A program made the translations under genes and the position numbers. Shown here in pieces: positions 1 through 6,119 of a DNA stretch of 6,184 nt. How positions within the stretch are numbered: position 1 is the first letter of the stretch; each line of letters opens with the position of its first letter. The stretch is from Actinomycetota bacterium. GTDB taxonomy: Bacteria > Actinomycetota > Actinomycetes > Nanopelagicales > Nanopelagicaceae. A model generated the notes under the pieces. It was not told the origin of the DNA. It worked only from the letters and a program-made list of their open reading frames with translations, and ran no database searches. The stretch spans positions 1 through 6,184 of the forward strand of contig CANKCX010000047.1 of the NCBI GenBank assembly GCA_947480375.1, written 5' to 3'.

Positions 1-771
1 CAAATCATGATCGAGTTGTGAAGTGACAGATTGGGTTTTGGAAATCTTTTTAGACTCTAAACGATCTCGTTCAAGCATGTTTTTGAAATCCATATTTCCA
101 CCAACGTTTAATTGATAGGTACGGTCTAAGTGAACGCCGCGATCTTGAAACAATTTCGCCATGATTCGGTGAGTGATTGTTGCGCCAACTTGAGACTTAA
201 TATCATCGCCAACAATTGGAATTCCAGCTTTTGTGAATTTATCGGCCCAGATTGGATCTGATGCTATAAAGACCGGAAGTGCATTTACGAAAGCTACGCC
301 AGCATCAATTGCGCATTGGGCATAGTATTTGGCTGCTTCCTCAGAACCGACTGGAAGATAGCAAATTAATACATCGACTCTTTCCGCCTTGAGATTTGCA
401 ACAATATCAACTGGGGCTGCACTGGATTCAGTAATAGTCTCTTTGTAGTACCGACCAAGCCCATCCAATGTATGGCCTCGCTGAACATTAATGCCAGTCT
501 TTGCTACCGTTGCAAACTTGATTGTGTTGTTCTCGCTTGCCCAAATTGCATCAGCTAGATCAAGTCCAACTTTCTTTGCATCAACGTCGTAGGCAGCCAC
601 AAATTTAACGCTATTGATGTGATACCCACCTAAAACCGCATGCATCAGACCAGGAATTTCAATATCTGGGGCTGCATCTTTGTAATAAGTAACTCCTTGA
701 ATCAAAGAGTTTGCACAGTTTCCGACACCAACAATTGCTACTCGAATTTCTTTACTTGCTGAGCTATTCAA
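1..771 (-). CDS. ino1: Inositol-1-phosphate synthase (myo-inositol-3-phosphate synthase), 3' end beyond the window
   Basis: Converts glucose 6-phosphate to inositol 1-phosphate in the cytoplasm using bound NAD, the first step toward phosphatidylinositol and mycothiol in actinobacteria. The 257 visible residues run from the start to just past the family's core motifs; the M. tuberculosis enzyme is about 367 residues, so roughly 110 C-terminal residues are missing. Visible signatures are the Rossmann loop GVGNCA (15-20), the stretch [13 protein letters not shown] (161-173), [15 protein letters not shown] (188-202) and LNVGGNMDF followed by ESKKISKTQ (221-247), all very close to the mycobacterial protein as I remember it. 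The start is TTG at 771-769. An in-frame TAA directly precedes it and no ATG, GTG or TTG follows before the NAD loop, so this start is almost forced. AAGGAAG lies 5 bases upstream as a ribosome binding site. It is co-transcribed with the padR-like gene, with no spacer. Confidence 0.95.
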   Translation of the reverse strand, partial: MNSSASKEIRVAIVGVGNCANSLIQGVTYYKDAAPDIEIPGLMHAVLGGYHINSVKFVAAYDVDAKKVGLDLADAIWASENNTIKFATVAKTGINVQRGHTLDGLGRYYKETITESSAAPVDIVANLKAERVDVLICYLPVGSEEAAKYYAQCAIDAGVAFVNALPVFIASDPIWADKFTKAGIPIVGDDIKSQVGATITHRIMAKLFQDRGVHLDRTYQLNVGGNMDFKNMLERDRLESKKISKTQSVTSQLDHDL

Positions 772-1320
772 TTAAACTTCCTTTTCATTACGAGTCATCT
801 CTTCCAACCAAGAAATTTCTCTTTCAATAGATTCCAGTGAGTGCCTTCGCCATTCGGTTAAATATTTATCAGAACCTTCTTGGGTTGCGGCAGCCTTTGA
901 GATTTCACTTCTGAGTACTGCGGCTTTATCTAGAAGACGTCGATGTCTTCCTTCAAGGATCTGAACCCGGTTCGTTGGTGGCGTTGGGCTAAAAAATGCA
1001 AAACGAACTTCAAAGTTCTCATCATCCCAATCATCTGGGCTTGCCCCTCCAGCTAATTCGCTAAATCGCTTCTTGCCGCTCTTTGAAATGGCATAAACAA
1101 TTCGCGAGCGCCTAGATTTTGGAGAAGCTGGTGCCTTTGATTCCTCGATTAATCCAGCTTCCAACATGCGACGCAGCTGGGGGTAGAGAACCGAGAATGA
1201 AAGCGCCCGAAATGGGCCATATGTTGTGATGAGGCGTTTGCGAAGTTCGTAGCCATGCAAACTCCCCTGACTTAGCAAGCCAAGTAGAGCGAATTCAAGA
1301 GCTTCAACACGTGAGCGCAT
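772..1320 (-). CDS. PadR-family transcriptional regulator
   Basis: A 182-residue cytoplasmic DNA-binding protein of the PadR family. The N-terminal winged helix shows the family pattern: FALLGLLSQGSLHGYELRKRL (about 10-30), then SFSVLYPQLRRMLEAGLIEE (about 41-60) as recognition helix region, then the wing strand IVYAISKSGKKRFSEL (about 74-89). The C-terminal half (about 103-180) is a charged helical region typical of the PadR C-terminal dimerisation domain, with likely coiled coil at HRRLLDKAAVLRSEISKA and ESIEREISWLEEM. Start is ATG at 1320-1318 with AAAGGGA 7 bases upstream. Its stop abuts the ino1 start, so the two form an operon. I recall the same pairing in Mycobacterium (Rv0047c with ino1), which suggests it controls inositol synthesis. 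The inverted repeats directly upstream are the likely operator, implying autoregulation. The ligand cannot be read from the sequence. Confidence 0.9.
   Translation of the reverse strand: MRSRVEALEFALLGLLSQGSLHGYELRKRLITTYGPFRALSFSVLYPQLRRMLEAGLIEESKAPASPKSRRSRIVYAISKSGKKRFSELAGGASPDDWDDENFEVRFAFFSPTPPTNRVQILEGRHRRLLDKAAVLRSEISKAAATQEGSDKYLTEWRRHSLESIEREISWLEEMTRNEKEV
777..783 (-). promoter_or_regulatory. Shine-Dalgarno site for ino1 inside the end of the padR-like gene
   Basis: The minus strand reads AAGGAAG, then TTTAA, then the TTG start. The site lies within the last codons of the upstream regulator gene, so translation of the two genes is probably coupled. It supports the TTG at 771 as the true start. 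Confidence 0.6.
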
Positions 1321-1327
1321 AATTTCA

Positions 1328-1334
1328 TCCCTTT
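1328..1334 (-). promoter_or_regulatory. Shine-Dalgarno site for the padR-like gene
   Basis: The minus strand reads AAAGGGA, then seven bases, then ATG. Another ATG lies within the spacer but in a different frame, so it is not an alternative start. This head gene therefore appears to have a leader, unlike several others in the window. Confidence 0.5.
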
Positions 1335-1412
1335 CCTAGATCGCCTTGGGGTATATCTTTTTATATATCTAAAAGATATATCGTGGCGATAGTTAATCCG
1401 ATATATCTAGGA
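1334..1412. promoter_or_regulatory. Inverted-repeat array between padR-like gene and lysE-like gene; probable PadR operator
   Basis: This gene-free stretch of 130 bases (1321-1450) holds several dyads. TATATCTTTT at 1352-1361 is matched exactly by AAAAGATATA at 1371-1380 around a 9-base centre. ATATATCT at 1363-1370 is matched by AGATATAT at 1374-1381 with a 3-base spacer. ATCGCC at 1340-1345 is matched by GGCGAT at 1385-1390, almost concentric with the first pair. TCCTAGAT at 1334-1341 is matched by ATCTAGGA at 1405-1412. The palindrome GATATATC occurs at 1375-1382 and 1400-1407. The word TATATC starts at 1352, 1364, 1377 and 1402, steps of 12, 13 and 25. PadR regulators usually bind dyads upstream of their own gene, so this is inferred to be the operator for padR-ino1 and possibly lysE. 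The AT-rich core probably also overlaps the padR promoter. Confidence 0.65.
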
Positions 1413-1438
1413 TACGCAACTCGAAACGCCGCCACGGG

Positions 1439-1450
1439 TAGGCTCACGCT
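1439..1450 (+). promoter_or_regulatory. Probable -10 box of a leaderless promoter for the lysE-like gene
   Basis: TAGGCT at 1439-1444 matches the actinobacterial -10 pattern TANNNT. It is followed by six bases and then the ATG at 1451, which puts the expected transcription start at or next to the A of ATG. There is no good Shine-Dalgarno sequence. A clear -35 box is not seen, and the inverted repeats end about 27 bases upstream. Confidence 0.55.
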
Positions 1451-2107
1451 ATGAATTCGTTCGTTGTGATCCCTTCCAGGCTCTGGGAATACTGCATAGC
1501 GGCAATCATCATTATTTTGGCCCCTGGCCCTTCTGTCCTCTTTGTCATTGCTCGAGCTATCGCCTGGGGTCGGGCTACGGCGGTCGCTACAGTCGCAGGA
1601 AATGTCATGGGCGCCTTCTCACTCTCAGTTGTAGTTGCGGTTGGGCTTGGTCCAATTCTGCAAAGGTCTGATCTCGCGTTTACGAGCGTTCAAGTTCTTG
1701 GCGGCGGATATTTAATCTACTTAGGAATTACGGCGATAAAGCACAGCCAAATACATGCAAGTGACATGACGAATCAAGGAGATATCCGACCTTCAAAGTG
1801 GAAATCGATCCGTGAAGGTTTCTGGGTGGGCGCACTGAACCCAAAGGGCATAGTTTTCTTCGCGGCGATATTGCCGCAATTCGTTGATCGGCAAGCCGGC
1901 AACGTAACTTCACAACTAATTTTGATGGGTGCAATCTTTGCTGTATTCGCCTTCTTCTCCGATGGCGGTTGGGGAGTTCTTGCGGGAACAATTCGCAACT
2001 GGTTGGCAACCGAAATTCATCGCTTGGTAAGAATGCGAATGGCTGGTGGAATCGTGATGATAGTCCTTGGCCTATTTACACTCATTAGCGCGATTCGCGG
2101 TCAATAA
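1451..2107 (+). CDS. LysE/RhtB-family amino-acid or metabolite exporter
   Basis: A 218-residue inner-membrane protein, the usual length for the LysE/RhtB translocator family, which exports amino acids or related small molecules. The family motif APGPS lies at 24-28 at the end of the first helix, followed by a glycine-rich stretch (WGRATAVATVAGNVMG, 39-54). NPKGIVFFAAILPQF at 130-144 is the second conserved block. About six hydrophobic segments are visible, near 11-31, 42-66, 76-97, 125-145, 154-178 and 196-215. The substrate is not predictable. The start ATG is supported by the TAGGCT box six bases upstream. It is divergent from padR-ino1 across the inverted-repeat array, so the regulator may also control it. 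GC is mildly higher than in neighbours, with a local patch near 67% at 1561-1620, a weak hint of transfer. It may be co-transcribed with the nuclease gene 41 bases downstream. Confidence 0.85.
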   Translation: MNSFVVIPSRLWEYCIAAIIIILAPGPSVLFVIARAIAWGRATAVATVAGNVMGAFSLSVVVAVGLGPILQRSDLAFTSVQVLGGGYLIYLGITAIKHSQIHASDMTNQGDIRPSKWKSIREGFWVGALNPKGIVFFAAILPQFVDRQAGNVTSQLILMGAIFAVFAFFSDGGWGVLAGTIRNWLATEIHRLVRMRMAGGIVMIVLGLFTLISAIRGQ

Positions 2108-2138
2108 CCAAACCAATGTCAGTGCGATAGCGCAGAAT

Positions 2139-2143
2139 AGGAA
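2139..2143 (+). promoter_or_regulatory. Shine-Dalgarno-like site for the nuclease gene
   Basis: AGGAA precedes the ATG at 2149 by five bases. An overlapping CAGAAT at 2133-2138 could instead be a -10 element giving a very short leader, so whether this gene has its own promoter or is read through from the exporter gene is unresolved. Confidence 0.4.
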
Positions 2144-2148
2144 CACTT

Positions 2149-2841
2149 ATGGAACCTATAACTCTCTCGAAAGATGCCCGCGCTTTTATCAGCCCAAGTG
2201 ATTTAACTTTTGGTTGGGATAATTGCCACCGCTGTTTATGGCTTTACTACAACCACCAAGTAAAAGCTCCGATGTTTATGCCACTTGTTGGCGATCTTGC
2301 CGAGATGCAGGAACTCTCCTGTGTCGGGAAGACTGCCGCTGAATTAAATGCCGATATGCCTGAGGGCAAAGTTTTTAAACATGCCGGTTGGGTTGTTTCG
2401 AAACCAATCGAAGTAGATGGTGTTGTTACACCTTTTGCGGTCCGTGGAAAATATGACTTACTGATGGAACACCCTGATGGAACTTTCGGAATTGTTGACT
2501 GTAAGTTCCAATCTAACCCAACTGATAAATCAAAGTTCTATGCCGTTCAATTAGAGGCTTACGCCTTCGCTTTAGAGAATCCAGCAAAAGATGCTCCGAT
2601 AAAGGTATCAACTGCTGGTCTTCTGGTTTGGGCCCCGGTAAAGGTTCGCGGTAATTCGGCCGGAAACTTTGGGTTAGAACTTTCATGCAACTGGTTTCCA
2701 ACAGCTCGCAGCCCAGAATTAATTGCTACTCGCCTAAGTGATTTCATCAAGATGATTACCGGACCAGTTCCGGCCGCGAAATCTAATTGTGATCAATGTA
2801 AATACATTGATTCTCGCGTAGAGATCCTCAAAGGGATCTAA
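2149..2841 (+). CDS. PD-(D/E)XK nuclease-family protein (Cas4/RecB-like)
   Basis: A 230-residue protein resembling stand-alone RecB/Cas4-type nucleases of the PDDEXK_1 kind. The nuclease core is visible: Asp103 in RGKYDLL (99-105), Asp117-Cys-Lys119 in GIVDCKF (114-120) as the D-X-K catalytic pair, and QLEAYAFAL (134-142) matching the Q-x3-Y motif that follows in RecB-like nucleases. Two CxxC pairs, Cys26/Cys29 near the N-terminus and Cys214/Cys217 near the C-terminus, flank the core, as in Cas4 and AddB where such cysteines hold an iron-sulphur cluster; zinc is also possible. It would act on DNA ends in the cytoplasm; substrate and polarity are unknown. No helicase, cas1, cas2 or repeat array is nearby, so a CRISPR role is unlikely here. 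Its stop TAA directly abuts the stop of the convergent acyltransferase gene. Confidence 0.75.
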   Translation: MEPITLSKDARAFISPSDLTFGWDNCHRCLWLYYNHQVKAPMFMPLVGDLAEMQELSCVGKTAAELNADMPEGKVFKHAGWVVSKPIEVDGVVTPFAVRGKYDLLMEHPDGTFGIVDCKFQSNPTDKSKFYAVQLEAYAFALENPAKDAPIKVSTAGLLVWAPVKVRGNSAGNFGLELSCNWFPTARSPELIATRLSDFIKMITGPVPAAKSNCDQCKYIDSRVEILKGI

Positions 2842-3552
2842 TCAGCCCTCTTCGCGCTTCTTCTCTTTTGCTTCTTCGCGTCGCTTCTTCATAATGATTA
2901 GCTTCGCTTCTGATGCATACATATCTATATATTCTTGGCCCGAAATTTCTTGAATCTTATTCATAATCTCATCTGTGATTTCTCGCAAGACTTTTAGATC
3001 AGAAGTATCGCCCTTGTAATAAAGCGGCTCACCAAAAATCATCTCGACACGTTGCACCTTAGGAACAACTTTCCCGGTTGGCTGGATCTCTGCAGTATTA
3101 AACATAGCGACAGGAACAATTGCTGCGCCCGATTCAATTGCCATACGAGCAATTCCGGTACGTCCTTTATATAACTTTCCATCTGGCGATCTTGTGCCCT
3201 CGGGGTAAATGCCAATGCAGGCACCGCTTGCAAGTAGATCAAGGCCCGTTAAGAGAGCAGCTTCGCTTCGTCGCCCACCAGAACGATCAACTGGAACTTG
3301 ACCAAGTGCGATGAAGGTAATTTTCTTTATAAAGCCTTTGATTCCCGGTGATGTGAAGTATTCACTCTTAGCCAGGAAGGTAACTTTTCTTGGCACAACA
3401 AGCGGCATAAATATTGAATCGCTAAATGAGAGATGGTTTGAAGCGATGATTACTGGCCCTGATTGTGGAACGTTTCGCAGCCCCGTGACCTTTGGCCTGA
3501 ACAACAAGGTCAAGATTGGGATGAGGAAGGACTTCAGTGCTTGGTAAACCAC
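2842..3552 (-). CDS. 1-acyl-sn-glycerol-3-phosphate acyltransferase-like protein (PlsC family)
   Basis: A 236-residue acyltransferase expected to transfer a fatty acyl group to lysophosphatidic acid or a related lysophospholipid at the inner face of the membrane. All family blocks are present: NHLSFSD with the catalytic His40 and Asp45 (HX4D), GQVPVDRSGGRR (84-95), the substrate-binding YPEGTRS (116-122), and AAIVPVAM (143-150). The N-terminal segment ALKSFLIPILTLLF (5-18) is hydrophobic and may anchor it. The C-terminus is a strongly charged Lys/Arg/Glu tail (about 222-236), perhaps membrane-binding. The start is GTG at 3552-3550, with TAAATT six bases upstream and no Shine-Dalgarno site. 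It is divergent from the hydrolase gene over 45 bases. The exact acyl acceptor is not determined by the sequence. Confidence 0.92.
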   Translation of the reverse strand: MVYQALKSFLIPILTLLFRPKVTGLRNVPQSGPVIIASNHLSFSDSIFMPLVVPRKVTFLAKSEYFTSPGIKGFIKKITFIALGQVPVDRSGGRRSEAALLTGLDLLASGACIGIYPEGTRSPDGKLYKGRTGIARMAIESGAAIVPVAMFNTAEIQPTGKVVPKVQRVEMIFGEPLYYKGDTSDLKVLREITDEIMNKIQEISGQEYIDMYASEAKLIIMKKRREEAKEKKREEG

Positions 3553-3564
3553 AGGGATAATTTA
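3553..3564 (-). promoter_or_regulatory. Probable -10 box of a leaderless promoter for the PlsC-like gene
   Basis: On the minus strand TAAATT (3564-3559) is followed by six bases and the GTG start, the same spacing as at the exporter and SRPBCC genes. A GTGTCA-like -35 candidate lies about 18 bases further upstream. No Shine-Dalgarno sequence precedes the GTG. Confidence 0.5.
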
Positions 3565-3597
3565 TGCCTTATCTGCTTCATATGACACCATCTGAGC

Positions 3598-4725
3598 GTG
3601 AGTAATATCCCAGAAAGTGAGCCTTTGCGCCTTTTCGCGGGTAAAACCGGAATTCTAATGATTCATGGCTTCACAGGTTCGCCAGCATCAATTAAGCCTT
3701 GGGCTCTTTCAATGCGCGATAAAGGTTTAAGTGTTTGTGTTCCACGACTTGCAGGTCACGGAACTCATTGGAGCGATTTGAATAAAGTGCAATGGCAAGA
3801 TTGGTATGACGTAATCGAAAAAGAATTTTTAGAATTAAAAAAACACTGTGATCAAGTATTTGTAGCTGGCTTCTCAGTTGGTGGCGCGCTTGCACTTAGG
3901 CTTTCGCAGATACGTGGCAGCGAAATCGCAGGAACAATTCTGCTTAACGCATCAATCTACGATGAACGCAAGCGATTTAAGTTAGTCCCTGCACTCTCCT
4001 TATTCCTACCATCGATTCGTGGTGGTTCTGGCGATGTCGCTAAAGCAGGTGCACCCAAGCATGGATATGAACGAATTCCATTGCGCGGCTTAAATCAAGT
4101 CCGAAAACTTTGGGAAGTAGTGGAACGAGATCTCTATTTAGTGGATTTGCCACTGATGGTTTCATACTCAATAAATGATCACGTTGTCCACCCCGTTTGC
4201 AGTGAAACTATTATCGATAACGTTTATTCAACTGATATTCGTGAAGTTATTTTTGAAAAATCCTTTCACAATGTTGCACTTGACCATGACGCCGATCTTT
4301 TAAATGAAGAAACTATGGATTTTATTTTGGATGTTTTATCAGGCGAGCTCACTCGTGGTGAATCCATCTTTGAATCTGATGAACGTGAACTGATCGATGC
4401 AGAATTCGAATCTATTGTTTCTGGGCTTTCACTAGATGAATCTGCGCCAACAACATATTTAGATGAACTAGATGCCCGAGCCTATGATCCAGAAGGTTTC
4501 GTTGCACCAAATCCCGTGATCCCTGCGGCAGATCAGATTTCTAGATTTGCGCTCTTGGGAATTGTCGGTGGCGGTGCGTACATGCTCTTTGAAATGTTTA
4601 CCGGAATCGATTTATTGGGAATGGGGCCCTGGCCCGGAGTTCTTGGATTTATTGGTGGAATCGCAACTTATATTTGGCGTTCTGCAAGACCGGAAGATGA
4701 TTTCGGAGACGGCGTAGAACTTTAA
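3598..4725 (+). CDS. Alpha/beta-hydrolase (carboxylesterase/monoacylglycerol lipase type) with C-terminal two-helix membrane domain
   Basis: A 375-residue protein. Residues 1-250 are an Est30/monoacylglycerol-lipase-like serine hydrolase acting on carboxylic esters or small lipids. The oxyanion loop is HGFTGSP (23-29), then PRLAGHGTHW (49-58); the nucleophile is Ser93 in GFSVGG, the acid Asp194 in SINDHVV, and the base His224 in KSFHNVALDHD. Family members are usually about 250 residues. Here an acidic linker (about 250-300) leads to FVAPNPVIPA (301-310) and two hydrophobic segments (about 316-334 and 344-360), then an acidic tail. The extension probably tethers the enzyme to the membrane; it resembles small actinobacterial membrane proteins I recall with a proline-rich FVPPPP start, so a gene fusion is likely. 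The start is GTG; an in-frame TGA lies 15 bases upstream and no Shine-Dalgarno is seen. It shares TTAA with the glucokinase stop. Confidence 0.88.
   Translation: MSNIPESEPLRLFAGKTGILMIHGFTGSPASIKPWALSMRDKGLSVCVPRLAGHGTHWSDLNKVQWQDWYDVIEKEFLELKKHCDQVFVAGFSVGGALALRLSQIRGSEIAGTILLNASIYDERKRFKLVPALSLFLPSIRGGSGDVAKAGAPKHGYERIPLRGLNQVRKLWEVVERDLYLVDLPLMVSYSINDHVVHPVCSETIIDNVYSTDIREVIFEKSFHNVALDHDADLLNEETMDFILDVLSGELTRGESIFESDERELIDAEFESIVSGLSLDESAPTTYLDELDARAYDPEGFVAPNPVIPAADQISRFALLGIVGGGAYMLFEMFTGIDLLGMGPWPGVLGFIGGIATYIWRSARPEDDFGDGVEL
4722..4725. other. Shared palindromic stop TTAA of two convergent genes
   Basis: The four bases TTAA carry the TAA stop of the hydrolase on the plus strand and the TAA stop of the glucokinase on the minus strand. 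The genes overlap tail to tail by four bases, leaving no space for a terminator between them. Confidence 0.9.
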
Positions 4726-5675
4726 TTTCGAGAAAGATCGGCAACTCCAACAAGCCCCGCATCGTTACCAAGTTTTGCCGGAACAATTATCGGAACTGGA
4801 TGTTCGCCGACAAAGGGCATCTCACGATCCATTGCTTTGCGAGCTGGTTCTAATAACAAGTCACCTGCATCAACAACTCCCCCACCGATAACAACTACTG
4901 ATGGATCAAATAACATTGCAAGCGTTGCGATACCTGCACCAAGCCAATCTCCGGTTGTTTCAATTGCTGCAATTGCAATCGCATCGCCAGCACGCGCTGC
5001 ATCAGTTATGTGACCACCTTTAAGGCCTTCGACCGTGCCATCGCCCCGCGCTAATAATTCCTTTGCAGCATCCGGGTTCTTCGCTATCGCCTCGCGGGTA
5101 TGGCGCATAAGTGCTGATCCAGATGAATATCGTTCGAAGCAGCCTTTGATTCCACAACCACATTGTTCGCCATTTGGCACGATGCGCATGTGGCCGAATT
5201 CTGCGCCAGTTCCGTTAGCGCCACGTAAAAGCTTTCCATCAACAATTGCTGCGCCGCCAATACCGGTTCCGACCGTAACCATAATTACGTTATCTAAACC
5301 TTTGCCGGCGCCATAAACTCGTTCCGCCCAAGCTGCGCTATTTGCATCATTTTCGACAACTGTATTTATCCCAGAAATATCAAGGATGGATTTAGCAATA
5401 TTTACGCCATTCCAATCTTTTATATTTGGCGCACCAAGCATTGTTTGGCGATCTGATGAAACTAATCCAGCTGCAGAGATTCCAATATTGTTTGTGTTAT
5501 GTGTTGTTAGTAATTCAGTTATTACATCTGCAATTACCTGATTAAGCGCATTGCCGCCTTCTTTGGGAGTATCTTTTCTAAAAGTTCGCAGGATCTGGCC
5601 AGCTTCATCAACAACGCCACCTAAAACTTTGGTGCCACCGATATCGACACCTATAGCAAGATTTGAATTCGACAA
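4722..5675 (-). CDS. ROK-family glucokinase
   Basis: A 317-residue cytoplasmic sugar kinase, the usual length for actinobacterial GlkA-type glucokinases, which phosphorylate glucose with ATP to glucose 6-phosphate. Visible motifs in order are the phosphate-binding DIGGTK (11-16), the sugar-contact region GAPNIKDWNG (81-90), catalytic Asp110 in VENDANSA, the second phosphate loop VGTGIGGA (135-142), GAEFGHM with Glu159 and His162, and the ROK zinc-site CGCGIKGCFE (172-181) with Cys172, Cys174 and Cys179, then VVIGGGV (about 261-267). The start is TTG at 5675-5673: the upstream gene's TAA lies in frame two codons before it and no ATG, GTG or TTG follows before the DIGGTK motif. AGAGGG about 10 bases upstream may serve as ribosome binding site. 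It is the second gene of an operon with the SRPBCC gene. Substrate specificity beyond glucose is not excluded. Confidence 0.9.
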   Translation of the reverse strand: MSNSNLAIGVDIGGTKVLGGVVDEAGQILRTFRKDTPKEGGNALNQVIADVITELLTTHNTNNIGISAAGLVSSDRQTMLGAPNIKDWNGVNIAKSILDISGINTVVENDANSAAWAERVYGAGKGLDNVIMVTVGTGIGGAAIVDGKLLRGANGTGAEFGHMRIVPNGEQCGCGIKGCFERYSSGSALMRHTREAIAKNPDAAKELLARGDGTVEGLKGGHITDAARAGDAIAIAAIETTGDWLGAGIATLAMLFDPSVVVIGGGVVDAGDLLLEPARKAMDREMPFVGEHPVPIIVPAKLGNDAGLVGVADLSRN

Positions 5676-5681
5676 GTTAAC

Positions 5682-6119
5682 TTAGCCCTCTATTTTTGCT
5701 TTTAACTGATTTAACGCAAGATCAATCGTAGAACGCTCTGCTTTCTGACGCATCATTGCCGGAACTGGCATTGAAAGTGCGACAGTTAATTCATAGGTGA
5801 CATCAGTAGTGTCATCGCCATTGTCTACTAACTTATAAGCACCAGTCATCTCTGTTAAGAGATCGGCATCATCAAGTGTGAAGGTAATTTCGGTTGGAGA
5901 TTTGCTCCAGTCGTAATCCAAAATAACTCGATCCTTCATAACACCAGCATCAATTGAGATCTTCGCTTTAGTCGCGCGACCTGCATCATCTTTAGACTCA
6001 ACTTCTACACTCTTGATAGCTGTCGACCAGCTTGGGTATGCCGGCAAGTCGCTTAGGACTGCTACTACATCTGAAATTGCGGCTTCAATGGTTACAGAAT
6101 TCTTCGAAATATCGCTCAT
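5682..6119 (-). CDS. SRPBCC-family protein (polyketide cyclase/START-like)
   Basis: A 145-residue protein of the SRPBCC superfamily (Bet v 1/START-like fold, polyketide cyclase/dehydrase and lipid transport group), a single-domain protein with a hydrophobic pocket. Visible family features are the opening strand SKNSVTIEAAISDVVAVLSDLPAYPSWS (about 5-32), in which the segment LPAYPSWS is the usual Y-P-x-W loop, alternating beta strands through the middle (ISIDAG, VILDYDWS, EITFTL), and the long C-terminal helix (about 119-143). No signal peptide or membrane helix is seen. The ATG at 6119-6117 is preferred over the in-frame TTG at 6125 because TAACCT lies six bases before the ATG. It resembles Mycobacterium Rv2185c-type proteins and, as I recall, often neighbours the ROK glucokinase in actinobacteria; its ligand is unknown. 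Confidence 0.85.
   Translation of the reverse strand: MSDISKNSVTIEAAISDVVAVLSDLPAYPSWSTAIKSVEVESKDDAGRATKAKISIDAGVMKDRVILDYDWSKSPTEITFTLDDADLLTEMTGAYKLVDNGDDTTDVTYELTVALSMPVPAMMRQKAERSTIDLALNQLKAKIEG
5686..5690 (-). promoter_or_regulatory. Shine-Dalgarno-like site for the glucokinase gene
   Basis: The minus strand reads GAGGG ten bases before the TTG at 5675, inside the last codons of the SRPBCC gene. The spacing is long, so translational coupling with the upstream stop probably helps initiation. Confidence 0.4.

Noticed and set aside
1728..2009. Minus-strand open frames inside the exporter gene
   Set aside because: They are basic, low-complexity translations antisense to a well-supported membrane protein.
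2123..2134. Small hairpin TGCG-ATAG-CGCA after the exporter gene as a terminator
   Set aside because: Only four base pairs and no T-run follows, so it does not support an intrinsic terminator; the exporter and nuclease genes may be one operon.
2149..2841. CRISPR-associated cas4 as the identity of the nuclease gene
   Set aside because: No repeat array, cas1 or cas2 is in the window, and the cysteine arrangement differs from typical Cas4.
3582..3605. Seven-codon ATG frame overlapping the hydrolase start as an upstream regulatory peptide
   Set aside because: It lacks a ribosome binding site and probably lies partly upstream of the transcription start; it is compatible with chance.
3837..3843. 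Run of seven A in the hydrolase gene as a programmed frameshift site
   Set aside because: The frame continues unbroken through the complete catalytic triad, and no alternative frame offers a sensible product.
5035..5316. Plus-strand 93-codon open frame inside the glucokinase gene
   Set aside because: It lies wholly antisense to a gene with clear ROK motifs, has no recognisable domain and no start signals.
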